Assembly: GCF_036860695.1 (NCBI RefSeq)
Contig: NZ_JAYKGJ010000002.1
Span: 744,683 to 808,682, forward strand
DNA length: 64,000 nucleotides
Direction of reading: 5' to 3'
DNA from: Rosettibacter firmus
GTDB taxonomy: Bacteria; Bacteroidota; Ignavibacteria; Ignavibacteriales; Melioribacteraceae
Part shown: piece by piece, positions 18,736-29,200 of the stretch
Numbering within the stretch: position 1 is the first letter of the stretch
How the letters are laid out: each line of letters starts with the position of its first letter
Program-made: the position numbers and the translations under genes
The notes under the pieces: generated by a model
The model's database searches: none
The model's input: only the letters and a program-made list of their open reading frames with translations
What the model was told of the DNA's origin: nothing

Positions 18736-19479
18736 TTATTTTTCCCAGAAATAATATTTTAATTGAATAAACTTGAGCAATAAATTTCCTATCCATATTA
18801 AGAATGTAATTATTATAGTCAAGACAAAAATTGCAGAAAAATCATTATAATAGAGAATCTTTGAATAAACTCCACCAAAACCATTACCATCTATAAATTC
18901 ATATATTAAAATTATACCCCATAATGAAAAATGAATTTGAATAATTTTTTCAAAGAGAGCAGGTTGTAAAGTTTTAAATATTACTTTACTATGAATTTCT
19001 TTTTCGTCCAGTCCCATATTTTTCGCAACAATGTAATATTCATCAATGTTCTTCAATTCTTCAAATAATGAGATTTTGAGTAAAGCAAAAACATAAACGA
19101 GACCAAACATAAATTCTGCTATTATTGAATCTTGAAACCAATAAATAAAAATCACAATCAAAAAAATAAAAGGAATATATTTGTAAAATTTTATTGAATC
19201 AAAAAGATCTTTGAATTGCATTAGATAATAGAGTAATTTTTTTGATATAAACATCATTATTATTGATCCAAGAGCCAACGATAAATAAATACTCGTGGTA
19301 GTTAGTGCCATAGAATACAGCAGGTTATAGTCTTTCCAGATAGAAAAAAAAGCTTCAACAAGCAAAGTAGGTCTCGGTAACACTTTGTTTACTGGAAGCA
19401 CAAATTCAAATAACATTACATAAACAAATATGATAGTAATTAAAAAATAAAATTGTTGTTTATTATTGATATTGTTCAT
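18736..19479 (-). CDS. ABC transporter permease, SsuC/TauC-like
   Basis: Inner-membrane permease of the binding-protein-dependent transport family. About six hydrophobic segments are visible, and the cytoplasmic EAA-like loop that contacts the ATPase appears as EYYIVAKNMGLDEKEIHSKVIF. The segment TRPTLLVEAFFS near the N-terminus (VLPRPTLLVEAF) is typical of the SsuC/TauC group. 247 aa is normal. The gene is directly coupled to the ATPase gene. The substrate is unknown. The upstream 83 bases hold nothing recognisable apart from room for a promoter. Confidence 0.84.
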   Translation of the reverse strand: MNNINNKQQFYFLITIIFVYVMLFEFVLPVNKVLPRPTLLVEAFFSIWKDYNLLYSMALTTTSIYLSLALGSIIMMFISKKLLYYLMQFKDLFDSIKFYKYIPFIFLIVIFIYWFQDSIIAEFMFGLVYVFALLKISLFEELKNIDEYYIVAKNMGLDEKEIHSKVIFKTLQPALFEKIIQIHFSLWGIILIYEFIDGNGFGGVYSKILYYNDFSAIFVLTIIITFLIWIGNLLLKFIQLKYYFWEK

Positions 19480-19562
19480 AATAATTAAATAAAAATGGAA
19501 ATTTAATTTTCTAAGTAAAGTTTACAGAACTCAAATTATTCAAAAAAATGTTTAAATCAAAC

Positions 19563-20213
19563 TTATAAGTTAATCAGGTAATAATTAAACTGTTTTTCGT
19601 GTTTTATTGTAGAATCTTCTCCGTGACCTGGCAGAATAATTACATCATCTTGCAGAATTAAAATTTTTGTTTTAATCGAATGAATTAAAGTTTCGTAATC
19701 GCCTCCCCATAAATCAGTTCTTCCTATACTCTCTTTGAAAATGACATCCCCTGTAATGCATAATTTTTCTTCTTCAAATAAAATACAAAATTCCCCTGGT
19801 GTATGACCTGGTGTAAAAATAAACTTCCCTTTGCTATTGCCCAAGTGCAAAGATTTGTCTTCTGAAATGAATTCATCAGGTAAAGGGGAATGATTATTAA
19901 AAGAAAATCCAAAACTTTCAGCTTGTTCTTTCATTATATCAAGCAGAAAAATATCTTTTTCTGGCATCAACAATTTTGAATTAAATTTTTCTTTTACAAA
20001 TGAATTACCAAATATATGATCTATGTGACAATGTGTATTGATAATATAATTGAGCTTAAGATTTTTGGTATTGATGAACTCCAAGATTTGTTTCTCTTCC
20101 ATTGAATTAGAACAACCTGGATCAACAATAGCAGCTTCTCTTGATTCTTCATCCCAGATTATATAAGTATTTACAAAGAATGGATTAAAAATAAACTTCT
20201 GAATTTTTATCAT
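19563..20213 (-). CDS. MBL-fold metallohydrolase (glyoxalase II-like)
   Basis: Metallo-beta-lactamase fold hydrolase with two metal sites. The metal ligands are visible in THCHIDHIFGN (HxHxDH), TPGHTPGEFC, TGDVIFKESIGRTDL and LPGHGEDSTIKHE. The length (216 aa) and the motifs match the YcbL/GloB-like hydroxyacylglutathione hydrolase group. The thioester substrate is only inferred. Its ATG overlaps the aroC stop as ATGA, so it is co-translated with chorismate synthase, an arrangement without an obvious pathway link. Confidence 0.9.
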   Translation of the reverse strand: MIKIQKFIFNPFFVNTYIIWDEESREAAIVDPGCSNSMEEKQILEFINTKNLKLNYIINTHCHIDHIFGNSFVKEKFNSKLLMPEKDIFLLDIMKEQAESFGFSFNNHSPLPDEFISEDKSLHLGNSKGKFIFTPGHTPGEFCILFEEEKLCITGDVIFKESIGRTDLWGGDYETLIHSIKTKILILQDDVIILPGHGEDSTIKHEKQFNYYLINL

Positions 20214-21424
20214 TTTGAATAAAAGTTCTTCTTTACTCTCGTAAAATACTTTTTAACATAATTTGAATAATTATCTTTTACTTCTTCCATTGAATCTCCA
20301 CCAAATTTTTGTAGAAATAAATTTGCAACAACCCAGGCAGCCATCGATTCGGCAATTACAGCACAGGCAGGGACAGCAACAAAATCACTTCTCTCTCTTC
20401 TCGCATCTATTGATTTCATTTTAGATAAATCAACTGATTGAAGGGGAGACATTAATGTGGCTATTGGTTTCATAGCTGCTCTAATTATAATTGGTAATCC
20501 AGTAGAAATACCACCTTCAATTCCACCCGCTCTATTGGTTTTTCTTGAAAAAGTTTCATTCTTCAAAATAATTTCGTCATGGACTTCAGAACCGAATAAT
20601 TCAGCTGAACGAAAACCAAGACCAATTTCAACTCCTTTTACTGCTTGAATAGACATTATAGCTAAAGATAATTCCGCTTCGAGTCTTGTATTATATTCAA
20701 CAAAGCTACCAATACCAACTGGAAGTCCTGTAATAATAACATAAAAAGTTCCACCCAAAGTATCGCCTCTTTTCTTTGCAAGTTTAATTTTTCGAATGAT
20801 TTTTTCCTCTTGATTTTTATCTAAGACTCTTACAGAACTTTTATCGGATAATTGATTAATTTTTTCTGCTGAATAACTGGATGGTATTTTATTTAATAAA
20901 AACTTTTCTGCAAAATTTTCTTTTGGATAGATTCCTCCAATGCTTTCAACAAAACTTCCAATATGAATTCCGAATTCACTCAGAAATTTTCTTGCAATTG
21001 AACATCCAGCAACTCGTGCTGCTGTTTCTCTGGCACTTGAACGTTCAATAGAATTTCTGATATCATCATAATTATATTTTGTAATGCCTACTAAATCTGC
21101 ATGTCCAGGTCTGGGAATAGTAACTTTATCAACTTTTTTATCGATAGGTTCAACACTCATTATTTCTTTCCAGTTTTCCCAATCTTTGTTCCAGATTAGC
21201 ATTGAAATTGGTGAACCTAAAGTTTTACCATGACGAATACCTGAAATTATTTCAACTTTATCAGTTTCTATTTTCATTCTAAGTCCTCTACCATATCCAG
21301 CCTGTCTTCTTTTAAGCTGTTCATTAATATAATCTGCAGAAATTTTAAGATTGGAAGGAAAGCCTGTAACGATAGAAGTTAAACATTTACCGTGAGATTC
21401 ACCTGCAGTAATTAGTTTTATCAT
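20210..21424 (-). CDS. aroC: Chorismate synthase
   Basis: Converts EPSP to chorismate, the last common step of aromatic amino acid synthesis; needs reduced FMN. The N-terminus TAGESHGKCL and the signatures RPGHADLVGITKY, SSARETAARVAGC, GSEVHDEI, NRAGGIEGGISTG and the C-terminal RSDFVAVPACAVIAESM are all present. 404 aa is normal; the start ATG is immediately ahead of the conserved N-terminus. A terminator separates it from the upstream htrA gene, so aroC and the MBL hydrolase should form their own transcription unit. Confidence 0.97.
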   Translation of the reverse strand: MIKLITAGESHGKCLTSIVTGFPSNLKISADYINEQLKRRQAGYGRGLRMKIETDKVEIISGIRHGKTLGSPISMLIWNKDWENWKEIMSVEPIDKKVDKVTIPRPGHADLVGITKYNYDDIRNSIERSSARETAARVAGCSIARKFLSEFGIHIGSFVESIGGIYPKENFAEKFLLNKIPSSYSAEKINQLSDKSSVRVLDKNQEEKIIRKIKLAKKRGDTLGGTFYVIITGLPVGIGSFVEYNTRLEAELSLAIMSIQAVKGVEIGLGFRSAELFGSEVHDEIILKNETFSRKTNRAGGIEGGISTGLPIIIRAAMKPIATLMSPLQSVDLSKMKSIDARRERSDFVAVPACAVIAESMAAWVVANLFLQKFGGDSMEEVKDNYSNYVKKYFTRVKKNFYSK

Positions 21425-21460
21425 GTTATTCTCGCAAATAAAAGTTTTACAAATATAAAA

Positions 21461-21487
21461 AAAGCGTCCTTAATTAGGACGCTTTTT
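21461..21487 (-). terminator. Intrinsic terminator after the htrA gene
   Basis: AGCGTCCT-TAATT-AGGACGCT gives a perfect eight-base-pair stem (21463-21470 with 21476-21483) with A residues on one flank and T residues on the other. It lies 24 bases beyond the htrA stop codon and can act on the minus strand. The flanking A and T runs would also let it work in the opposite direction. Confidence 0.85.
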
Positions 21488-21510
21488 CATAGAAAAATCT
21501 AAAAAAATTA

Positions 21511-23007
21511 TCATTTAGGAATTTCTAATCCAACAAGTCTTGAATTACCTTCTGAATCAACGAGTTTAAGTAAAACTGCCTGACCCTTTTTGTTTTCAAT
21601 AATTGATTTTAATTCAGATACATTATGAATTTCTTTTTTATCTGCAGCAGTTATAACAAGACCCTCTCCAATTCTTTGATTGTATGCTTTACTAAATCTT
21701 TTAACATTTGTAATTAAAACACCATTTTCTACATTATAATCCTTTAACTCACTACTACTCATATTTCTAACAGTAAAACCTAATTCTTCAAATGTAAATT
21801 CAGTAATTTCTTTTTCTTTACTTGATTTATCTTTTTTAGAAACTGTTTTAGCTTTAGAACTTTTATCTTCATCTCGTGCTTTCAGTGTTACATATTTTTC
21901 AATTTCTTTTCCGTTTCTAAAAATGGTTAATTTTACTTCTGTACCAGCACGTTTTGTAGCAACATAAGATTGTAGTTCATTTGGTTGATTTACTTCTTTA
22001 TCATCAATTTTAAGTATAACATCTCCTTCTCTAATATCAGCTTTTTCTGCTGCTCCACCTTTAACAATATCCTGAACTAAAACACCTTTTGGTTCTTTAA
22101 GTCCAATTGCCTTAGCAGTTTGAGCATCAACTTCTGAGATACTTACTCCAATATAACCACGACTTACTTTTCCATTTTCGATTAAATCTTTAGCAACAGA
22201 TTTTGCTAAATTAATTGGTATAGCAAAACCATAGCCTATATAACTTTGAGTCATTCCATTTGTAGCTATTGCTGTATTAATACCTATTACAGCACCTGTT
22301 AAATCAACTAATGCTCCGCCACTATTTCCAGGATTAATTGCTGCATCAGTTTGAATAAAGTTTTCAACTCCATACTGGTCTCTAATAATATTTATGTTTC
22401 TACTTTTCGCACTTATTATTCCAGCTGTTACAGTTGATGCTAACGATAATGGATTACCAATTGCCATTACCCATTGACCTACCTTGATTTTATCTGAATC
22501 TCCGAGATAAGCAACTGGTAAATTATTAGCATCAATCTTTATTACTGCAAGATCGGTCAATGGATCAGTTCCTACAATTTCAGCATCATACTGACGCTTA
22601 TCGTGTAAAGTAACAGTAACTTGTTTTGCATCTTCTACAACATGGTTATTAGTTAGAATATAACCATCTTCAGAAATTATAATACCACTACCTCCTCCTT
22701 GCTGTTCTCTTGGTATATCATCTTTGAATGGGAAAAAGAAATGAAATTCTTCAGGTAATTTATTTTTAACAGTTGTTACTACTGTTATTTGAACTATGGA
22801 AGGTGTTACTTTTTCTGCAACCTGAACAAAAGCATTATTAAATGCTTCTGCCTGTGCATCTATACTTTCCACAGGTGGACGAGTAGCTCCAATTTGTATA
22901 TCTGCATAGCCAGGTTTTACCCAGCCAAATCCAGAGACAAGTATCGCACCAAATATTACTCCTAATAATATCAATGAGAAAGTTCCAACAATATTTTTAC
23001 GTTTCAT
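21511..23007 (-). CDS. DegP/HtrA-family periplasmic serine protease
   Basis: Envelope quality-control protease. An N-terminal hydrophobic segment (residues 7-27) anchors or exports it. The catalytic triad is visible as His122 (TNNHVVEDA), Asp152 (LTDLAVIKID) and Ser229 (GNSGGALVD). A first PDZ domain spans roughly 285-385 (RGYIGVSISEV...GVLVQDIVKGGAAEKADI) and a shorter second PDZ domain covers about 405-498 after a lysine-rich linker. The ribosome site AGGAGGT precedes the ATG at a good distance. It is the last gene of the pfkB-mtnA-recO-htrA run and ends at a clear terminator. 498 aa fits the Do family. Confidence 0.95.
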   Translation of the reverse strand: MKRKNIVGTFSLILLGVIFGAILVSGFGWVKPGYADIQIGATRPPVESIDAQAEAFNNAFVQVAEKVTPSIVQITVVTTVKNKLPEEFHFFFPFKDDIPREQQGGGSGIIISEDGYILTNNHVVEDAKQVTVTLHDKRQYDAEIVGTDPLTDLAVIKIDANNLPVAYLGDSDKIKVGQWVMAIGNPLSLASTVTAGIISAKSRNINIIRDQYGVENFIQTDAAINPGNSGGALVDLTGAVIGINTAIATNGMTQSYIGYGFAIPINLAKSVAKDLIENGKVSRGYIGVSISEVDAQTAKAIGLKEPKGVLVQDIVKGGAAEKADIREGDVILKIDDKEVNQPNELQSYVATKRAGTEVKLTIFRNGKEIEKYVTLKARDEDKSSKAKTVSKKDKSSKEKEITEFTFEELGFTVRNMSSSELKDYNVENGVLITNVKRFSKAYNQRIGEGLVITAADKKEIHNVSELKSIIENKKGQAVLLKLVDSEGNSRLVGLEIPK

Positions 23008-23022
23008 TTATTAAACCTCCTC

Positions 23023-23760
23023 TTAACTTAATTCTAATGATTTTAATCCTTTGAATTCTTGAATATGATATTTTATAAATTTTTCGAGTAACTGGATTAT
23101 TTTGTTTAAGTCATCTTCTGTGTATTGAATATTATTAATTTTGGTGTTTAGACATTTTAGTAATTTGAAAAGTTCCTTTGTAAATTCAAAATGAATCAGT
23201 CTATCTTTACTGCATTCACTACATAAAATTCCATTATCATAGTTATAATAAACCTGCATCCCATTAATCAATTCTTTTTTGCAAAGTGAACAACGATTTA
23301 CTGGAAATTCGTAACCTATTTCTTTAATAAAGAAAAGGAAATATTTTGCAAAGTAAAATTTAGGATTTTTATCAGGTGTATTTAATAATTCCAGAATCCT
23401 TTCAGTTCCATTGAATAATCTTTGATTATGATCATTTTCAATTGTTAAATTTAATAATAATTCAATGACTGCAGAAGCATATTTTAATCTTTCAAAATCT
23501 TCCTTAATATTAGAATAATATTGAAGTAATTCTGCATCACTAATAATTTGAACATCACGAGTTTCTTTTCGATAAATTATAATCTGAAGAAGATTAAATG
23601 TGTCAACAATTAAACCTATTTTTGATTTAGGTGTGCGCCCCCCTTTTATTATTGCAGATATTTTACCAAAATCTTCTGTATAAAATTGAGCAATCTTACT
23701 TGTATCACCATAATCTAATTTTCTTAAAACAATTGCTCTCGTTTTTATTATTTCAGACAT
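23023..23760 (-). CDS. recO: DNA repair protein RecO
   Basis: Recombination mediator that helps load RecA with RecR. The OB-fold N-terminus shows KTRAIVLRKLDYGDTSKIAQFYT and GRTPKSKIGLIVDTFN. A four-cysteine zinc site is visible as CSLC and CSEC around residues 150-175. The 245 aa length is normal. Its ATG region overlaps the mtnA stop by eight bases, and htrA starts 15 bases after its stop, so the three are likely co-transcribed. Confidence 0.92.
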   Translation of the reverse strand: MSEIIKTRAIVLRKLDYGDTSKIAQFYTEDFGKISAIIKGGRTPKSKIGLIVDTFNLLQIIIYRKETRDVQIISDAELLQYYSNIKEDFERLKYASAVIELLLNLTIENDHNQRLFNGTERILELLNTPDKNPKFYFAKYFLFFIKEIGYEFPVNRCSLCKKELINGMQVYYNYDNGILCSECSKDRLIHFEFTKELFKLLKCLNTKINNIQYTEDDLNKIIQLLEKFIKYHIQEFKGLKSLELS

Positions 23761-24763
23761 TGTTAAAGTTATATGGTGGAAGATATAATTCTTTTTCTGT
23801 TATTATACCAGTTATAAGTTCAGCTGGAGTAATATCAAAAGCTGGACAATATGCATCAAATTCCTGCAATGTTATTTGATAATTGTTAATATGAGTTATT
23901 TCATTCTTGTTTCTCATTTCAATCTTAATATATGAACCATTTACACAATTTTTATCAATTGTTGATGATGGTGCTGCAATGTAAAATGGTATATTATGAT
24001 AATGACAAAGTACTGCAAGATTATAAGTTCCTATCTTATTAGCAGTATCACCATTCAAGGCAATTCTATCTGCACCAACAATAACAAGATCAACTTTGCC
24101 TTCCTTCATCAAGAAAGCAGCAGTTGAATCTGTGTTAATGGAAAATGGAATTCCCATTTTATTTAATTCCCATGCTGTAAGTCTTGAACCCTGAAGTAAA
24201 GGACGTGTTTCATCAACATGAACAAATTCAACTAAACCTTTTTCATAAGCTAATCTTATTACATTTAATGCTGTTCCATTACCTCCAGTTGCAAGAGCTC
24301 CAGTATTACAATGAGTTAACACTCTCGATTTTTTCTTAAAAACTTTTAGACCATTCTTTGCTATGTCATCACACATCTTTATATCATCATTATGTATCTC
24401 TTCTCCCCTTTTTATCAAAAGAGAATATAAGTTCTTTTCACTTTTATGATTTTCAAAAACTTTTTTTATTTCATTTAATCCATAAAATAAATTTACAGCA
24501 GTTGGACGAGTTGAATAAAGTCTATTATAAGCTTTTATAAAAGTTTCTTCAATGTTATCATCAATATTTTTAATTGACAGAGCTAATGCATACGCAGCAG
24601 CAATTCCAATTGCAGGAGCACCTCTTACTTCCAATCTTTCAATTGCAAGAGCAATTCTTTCATAATCATCGGTAATAATGTATTCTTCAATTAAAGGTAG
24701 TTTTGTTTGATTAAGAATTATAAGTTTATCGTCTTTAAATTCTAAAGCACGCGGGATATTCAT
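23753..24763 (-). CDS. mtnA: S-methyl-5-thioribose-1-phosphate isomerase
   Basis: Isomerises methylthioribose-1-phosphate to methylthioribulose-1-phosphate in methionine salvage. The eIF2B-like fold shows RGAPAIGIAAAYALAL, the catalytic cysteine in LTHCNTGALATGG, the catalytic aspartate in VGADRIALNGDTANKIGTY, and VDETRPLLQGSRLTAWEL. 336 aa is typical. It starts three bases after the PfkB kinase gene. No other methionine salvage genes are in the window, so a role with the neighbouring kinase in a ribose-phosphate branch cannot be excluded. Confidence 0.92.
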   Translation of the reverse strand: MNIPRALEFKDDKLIILNQTKLPLIEEYIITDDYERIALAIERLEVRGAPAIGIAAAYALALSIKNIDDNIEETFIKAYNRLYSTRPTAVNLFYGLNEIKKVFENHKSEKNLYSLLIKRGEEIHNDDIKMCDDIAKNGLKVFKKKSRVLTHCNTGALATGGNGTALNVIRLAYEKGLVEFVHVDETRPLLQGSRLTAWELNKMGIPFSINTDSTAAFLMKEGKVDLVIVGADRIALNGDTANKIGTYNLAVLCHYHNIPFYIAAPSSTIDKNCVNGSYIKIEMRNKNEITHINNYQITLQEFDAYCPAFDITPAELITGIITEKELYLPPYNFNNV

Positions 24764-24765
24764 AT

Positions 24766-25674
24766 TTATGAAAAGTTTGATAATTCTCTAAACTCATAAA
24801 ATCTATTTTGTATTTCAAGATAACTCAAATCTTCTAATCCTTTAGTACTAAATTTTTCGACACAGAATGATGCCATAATGCTACCATAAATAACTGCACG
24901 TTTCAGATTATCGAACGATAGATCACGAGTTTTATGAAGATAACCTGTAAAGCCTCCTGCAAAAGCATCACCAGCTCCTGTTGGATCATAAATATTTTCC
25001 ATTGGATAGGCAGGAGCAGAAAAAATCATTTCTTCTCCAAAGAGTAATGCACCATGTTCCCCTTTTTTTATAATCAAATATTTTGGACCCATTGCAGAAA
25101 TAATTTTTGCAGCTTTTATCAAGTTTGGTTCTTTCGATAGTAGTCTTGCTTCTGAATCGTTTATAATTAAAACGTCAACTCGTTTTAATACTTTCAATAA
25201 TTCTTCTCTTGCACCATCTATCCAGTAATTCATGGTATCACAAACTACAAACTTAGGATTTTCAAGTTGATCAAGTACATTCAATTGCAATTGTGGAGAA
25301 ATATTCCCTAAAACAATAAATGGATATTTCTTTTTCTTTTCTGGAATTATTGGATTAAAATGTTCAAATACATTTAAATGAGTAAATAATGAATCACGCA
25401 CATTCAAATCATAATGATATCGACAACCATACCTGAATGTTTTTTCTCCTTTAATAATTTGTAAGCCTTCAAGATCTATATTATGATTTTCCAGCATTTC
25501 AATATGTTTATGATCAAAATCTTCTCCTACAACACCTACAACACTAACTGGACCAGTAAAATAACTTGCAGCAAGTGAGATGTAAGTAATTGAACCACCA
25601 AGTGCATTTTCGATTTTGTCAAAAGGAGTTTCAATATCATCAAAACCTATTGAACCAACTATAAGTAATCCCAT
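24766..25674 (-). CDS. PfkB-family sugar/nucleoside kinase
   Basis: Ribokinase-fold ATP-dependent kinase. The PfkB signature 2 appears as DPTGAGDAFAGGFTGYL with the catalytic Asp, and the N-terminal substrate region as NALGGSITYISLAASYF and GVVGEDFDHKHIEML. Length 302 aa. The substrate is not clear from sequence; a close link to mtnA (3-base gap) hints at a nucleoside- or ribose-derived substrate. Known PfkB enzymes act on adenosine, ribose, fructose-1-phosphate and others, so the call is left at family level. Confidence 0.86.
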   Translation of the reverse strand: MGLLIVGSIGFDDIETPFDKIENALGGSITYISLAASYFTGPVSVVGVVGEDFDHKHIEMLENHNIDLEGLQIIKGEKTFRYGCRYHYDLNVRDSLFTHLNVFEHFNPIIPEKKKKYPFIVLGNISPQLQLNVLDQLENPKFVVCDTMNYWIDGAREELLKVLKRVDVLIINDSEARLLSKEPNLIKAAKIISAMGPKYLIIKKGEHGALLFGEEMIFSAPAYPMENIYDPTGAGDAFAGGFTGYLHKTRDLSFDNLKRAVIYGSIMASFCVEKFSTKGLEDLSYLEIQNRFYEFRELSNFS

Positions 25675-25742
25675 TTTCTACCCAATTAAATATTATTTCA
25701 TAAATCTAATATACAGAATTAAAAAACTATTTTTATTCATTA

Positions 25743-26204
25743 TTAAAATTTTATCTCAAGAAATTTGTCTTCATTTTTCTTATTAATAAAAAAATCATAA
25801 ATGAGATTCATGGATTTACGCTGACCATCCCACGCTACTAATTGTTTCGCAGTTTTTTTATCGACCCACATAAACTCTGTATGTTCGTTAGAAATTTTTA
25901 CCTGATTATTTTTATTAACTAATGCAACAAAAACATGTATAAGATTTAATTCTTTTTTTTCTTCTTCGTAATATGAATTGATATTAGGTACAAGCCATAA
26001 TTTAATAGGCTTTAAACCTGTCTCTTCATTCAGCTCTCGCAATGCAGTTTGAAAAAATTCTTCTCCTTTTTCGATGCTTCCAGTTACCATCTGCCATAAA
26101 TCAGGATATTCAACTTCTTTAGAACGTTTAAGTAGCAAAAACTCGATGTCGTCTTTTATTTTTCTAATTATATGTACTTCAACCAAGCTTGATTTTATTT
26201 TCAT
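25743..26204 (-). CDS. NUDIX hydrolase
   Basis: Hydrolase of nucleoside diphosphates linked to another moiety. The complete Nudix box is visible: GSIEKGEEFFQTAL followed by RELNEETGL, matching Gx5Ex7REUxEExGU. The context HEFMWVDKKTA and KRSKEVEYPDLWQMVTG resembles dATP/dihydroneopterin triphosphate pyrophosphatases (NudB-like). The ATG at 26204, directly after the stop of the upstream gene, is preferred to a GTG at 26231 that would overlap it. About 153 aa. Confidence 0.88.
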   Translation of the reverse strand: MKIKSSLVEVHIIRKIKDDIEFLLLKRSKEVEYPDLWQMVTGSIEKGEEFFQTALRELNEETGLKPIKLWLVPNINSYYEEEKKELNLIHVFVALVNKNNQVKISNEHTEFMWVDKKTAKQLVAWDGQRKSMNLIYDFFINKKNEDKFLEIKF

Positions 26205-26205
26205 A

Positions 26206-29200
26206 TTAAAAAAATGCTCTTGCTTCTGCACGCATTGTGTGAATCATTTTATTTTTACCTAATAATCTTGCATCATAAGTTAATGAAGTTTGAACATTAC
26301 TACCAATCCTGTAATCGAAAAAGGCTCTCAAAAAATAATTTTTTCCAATTACATTTCCTTTTGTAATTTCAAATGGAATTTCACTTGTTCTTGAATTAGA
26401 AATCATTTCTGTTCTTTCTGCTTCAAATCTAATTCTTCCAAAGTTTTTAATCGAGTAATTTATCCGAAATAATATTGAATTAACATCAATTAACGATGGA
26501 GTTTCTGGATATTCGTCTTTGCTTCTGCTAATTATGATTTTAAGACCAGCTTCAATTATGTTTATTGGTCTATATGAAAAATCTGTTGACAATTCATTTC
26601 GAGTAATTTTTCTTCTTCTGTTAGAATAAGTGTTAGAAATTAAATTATCAATCTGATTAACATAATCTGTTTGATTATTTATTTCTTTGAATGGACGAAA
26701 TCTAATTCGTATGCTTCTTTCTTTGAAAAATCCTCTTTCCAGACCACCACTAAATTGATTGAGACTTTTTCTTTGTAAAAATCTTAAACGAAAAGATAAC
26801 TTTGAATTATATTTAAGAATATTCAAATCCTGCTGAAATAATTGAGAGCCTCTAATCGTTGTTGAATCATCTAAAAATTTTGATAACCGCATTAAGTAAA
26901 TATCCCATATTTGATTTGTTTTGTTGTTCTCTTCGATACGATAGAATGTTTCTGTAGAAATATTTTTTAAAAAAGAATAAAATGAATTTTCATTCTTAAT
27001 TATTTTATCAAACTCAATTGTCCATCGCAAATAAGATTTTAAATCAATTACAGGAAATAGTTGTTCAGTTGGTACTGTAACTAAAATATATTCTCCATCA
27101 TAGGATGTTGGTTCAAATTCATTTTCTTCTGGTATACCATTGTTATTTAAATCGCCAAGATAAATATAATTTCCACTACCTTTAGAAACCTTTAAGAATA
27201 CTTTTTCCTGTCTGGCTGTTTGTTCTGTTGCAGCCTGATAATAAAAATCGCCATAAAAAAAATTTTGTAATAAGTTAAATCTGCTTTGTGATAAAAGTAA
27301 AATAGTTTCGCTATTTGAATATCCCAGTTTAATAAATTCATCTGTATAATATTTTTTTCTAAAAGTAAAATTAAATGTAGTAGAAAATTCTTTGAGCTTC
27401 TTAAATTCTATATTAATCTGAGATAAATTTGCAGTAGATTGTTTTTTCAAATAATTATTTAATGGGAAAAATTCTTCACGATATGAATAGCTATACTTTA
27501 TATCAAAATAGGAAGTGCTAAATCCTAAAGATGGAATGAGTTCTCCATATTTATAGCTATTTATAAGAAGGCTATCATTGAATTTTATTTCTTTATTTTC
27601 GTATAAAAATTCTAAGCCAGGTGTAATATTTCCAAAAGAATAATAATTCGTAGAACTCTGACGATTCCATAAAGTAGAATTTCCTGATTCTTTTGATTTG
27701 ACATAATCAAGTTTATAATTAAAATTATACTTTGTATTATCACTCAATTTTATTTCGTTAAAGTATCTATCAGAAATAAAATTATCTCCATATTTCAAAA
27801 ATCCATAATTAGAATTAATTGACATCTGCTTCAAAGGTAATATTACAAATCCAATTTCTCGCAACAATTGATTTTCACTTGAAGATTCAGGCAAGTTATA
27901 ATATCGATTAAATTCAACAGGATTAATTCTATCAAGAGAAGTGTATTTATTTTGAATGTATCTATCTTTAAAACTAAATCCAATTTTACCTAAGGATAAT
28001 TTCCCTACTTTTATATTTTTAGGCTCAATTTCAAAAAGGAAGTTTCTTGCATAACTAAGATTATCATTATCATCAATACTTGAAAATCTATTTTTATCCC
28101 AGCTGCTTCCAGAAAATTCAGTGCTAATTTTAAAACCGTTTATTATTTCAGCACTTAAAGAGATATTTCCAATTTGTTTTAATTCTGGTAATGGAAGAAA
28201 AATTACAGGTAAGTAATCTCCTTTACCAATTCCAACAAACTTATAATTCCCGATACTTTCTTTCACATAATCACCTTTCCCATTTCCCACATAACTAAAA
28301 GTAACATTATAAATTGAACTTTCTTTACCTGGCAAATAAATGTAATAAGAAAAGTTTTGAGAATTAATTACAGTATCTATTCTGGTATAATAACCATTTA
28401 CTTTGCCTGTTGAATCCTGTTTGGCAAGTGTAACACCTGAACGAATAGCTGAATTTCGATTGTCACCAGAATTTTTAAGTATATTAATATCATCATCACT
28501 TAAAGTAAGTGCTACTGGATTAGTTTCATTATCTCCCTCACGAAAGTAATTAATCGCCAAATTAATTTTATCATTAACAATTTGAGATGATAATGATGCT
28601 CCAAAAAAATTTCTCGAATAGTTTTGATCTGTATATTCAAAATCAATTGATATTCTTGTAAAAGAAGTAATTATCCTGCGTGGAGTAAAAGTAATTTCAG
28701 CATTTGAATAATCAATTATATAATCATTATTTTCACCTCGTTTCATCAATTCACCATTTAAGTAAACTTTTTCGCTCCCAGCAATAATGATTATAGCTCT
28801 TTCATTATTAATACCGTATAATCGATATGGACCTTGATTGCCATCTTTTCCATAAAATTGCATCGTATTAAATTTGCCTCTTGAATTTGCAATAACAAAT
28901 GCACTCTTACTTTTTTTGTAATTAAATTCACCTTTTAGTCCCTGTAATTTTTTTGAAAGCTGTATAAATTCAGATTGTTTTTCTATTAAATCGAAATCGC
29001 CAAAAGTACCAGTAGCATTTTTATGATGTAATTCTATAAATACTTTATCTAATTCTTGAAGAGTCTCTGTATTCCCTTCTGGTTGAATTGGTGTATTTTC
29101 GTCACTTAAAGCAGCAATAATTTCAATATCATCAGATAGTTTTCCGCTCATTTGCAGTTTTAATCCACTATTTAATTTTAAATCTTGATTTGTACCAATT

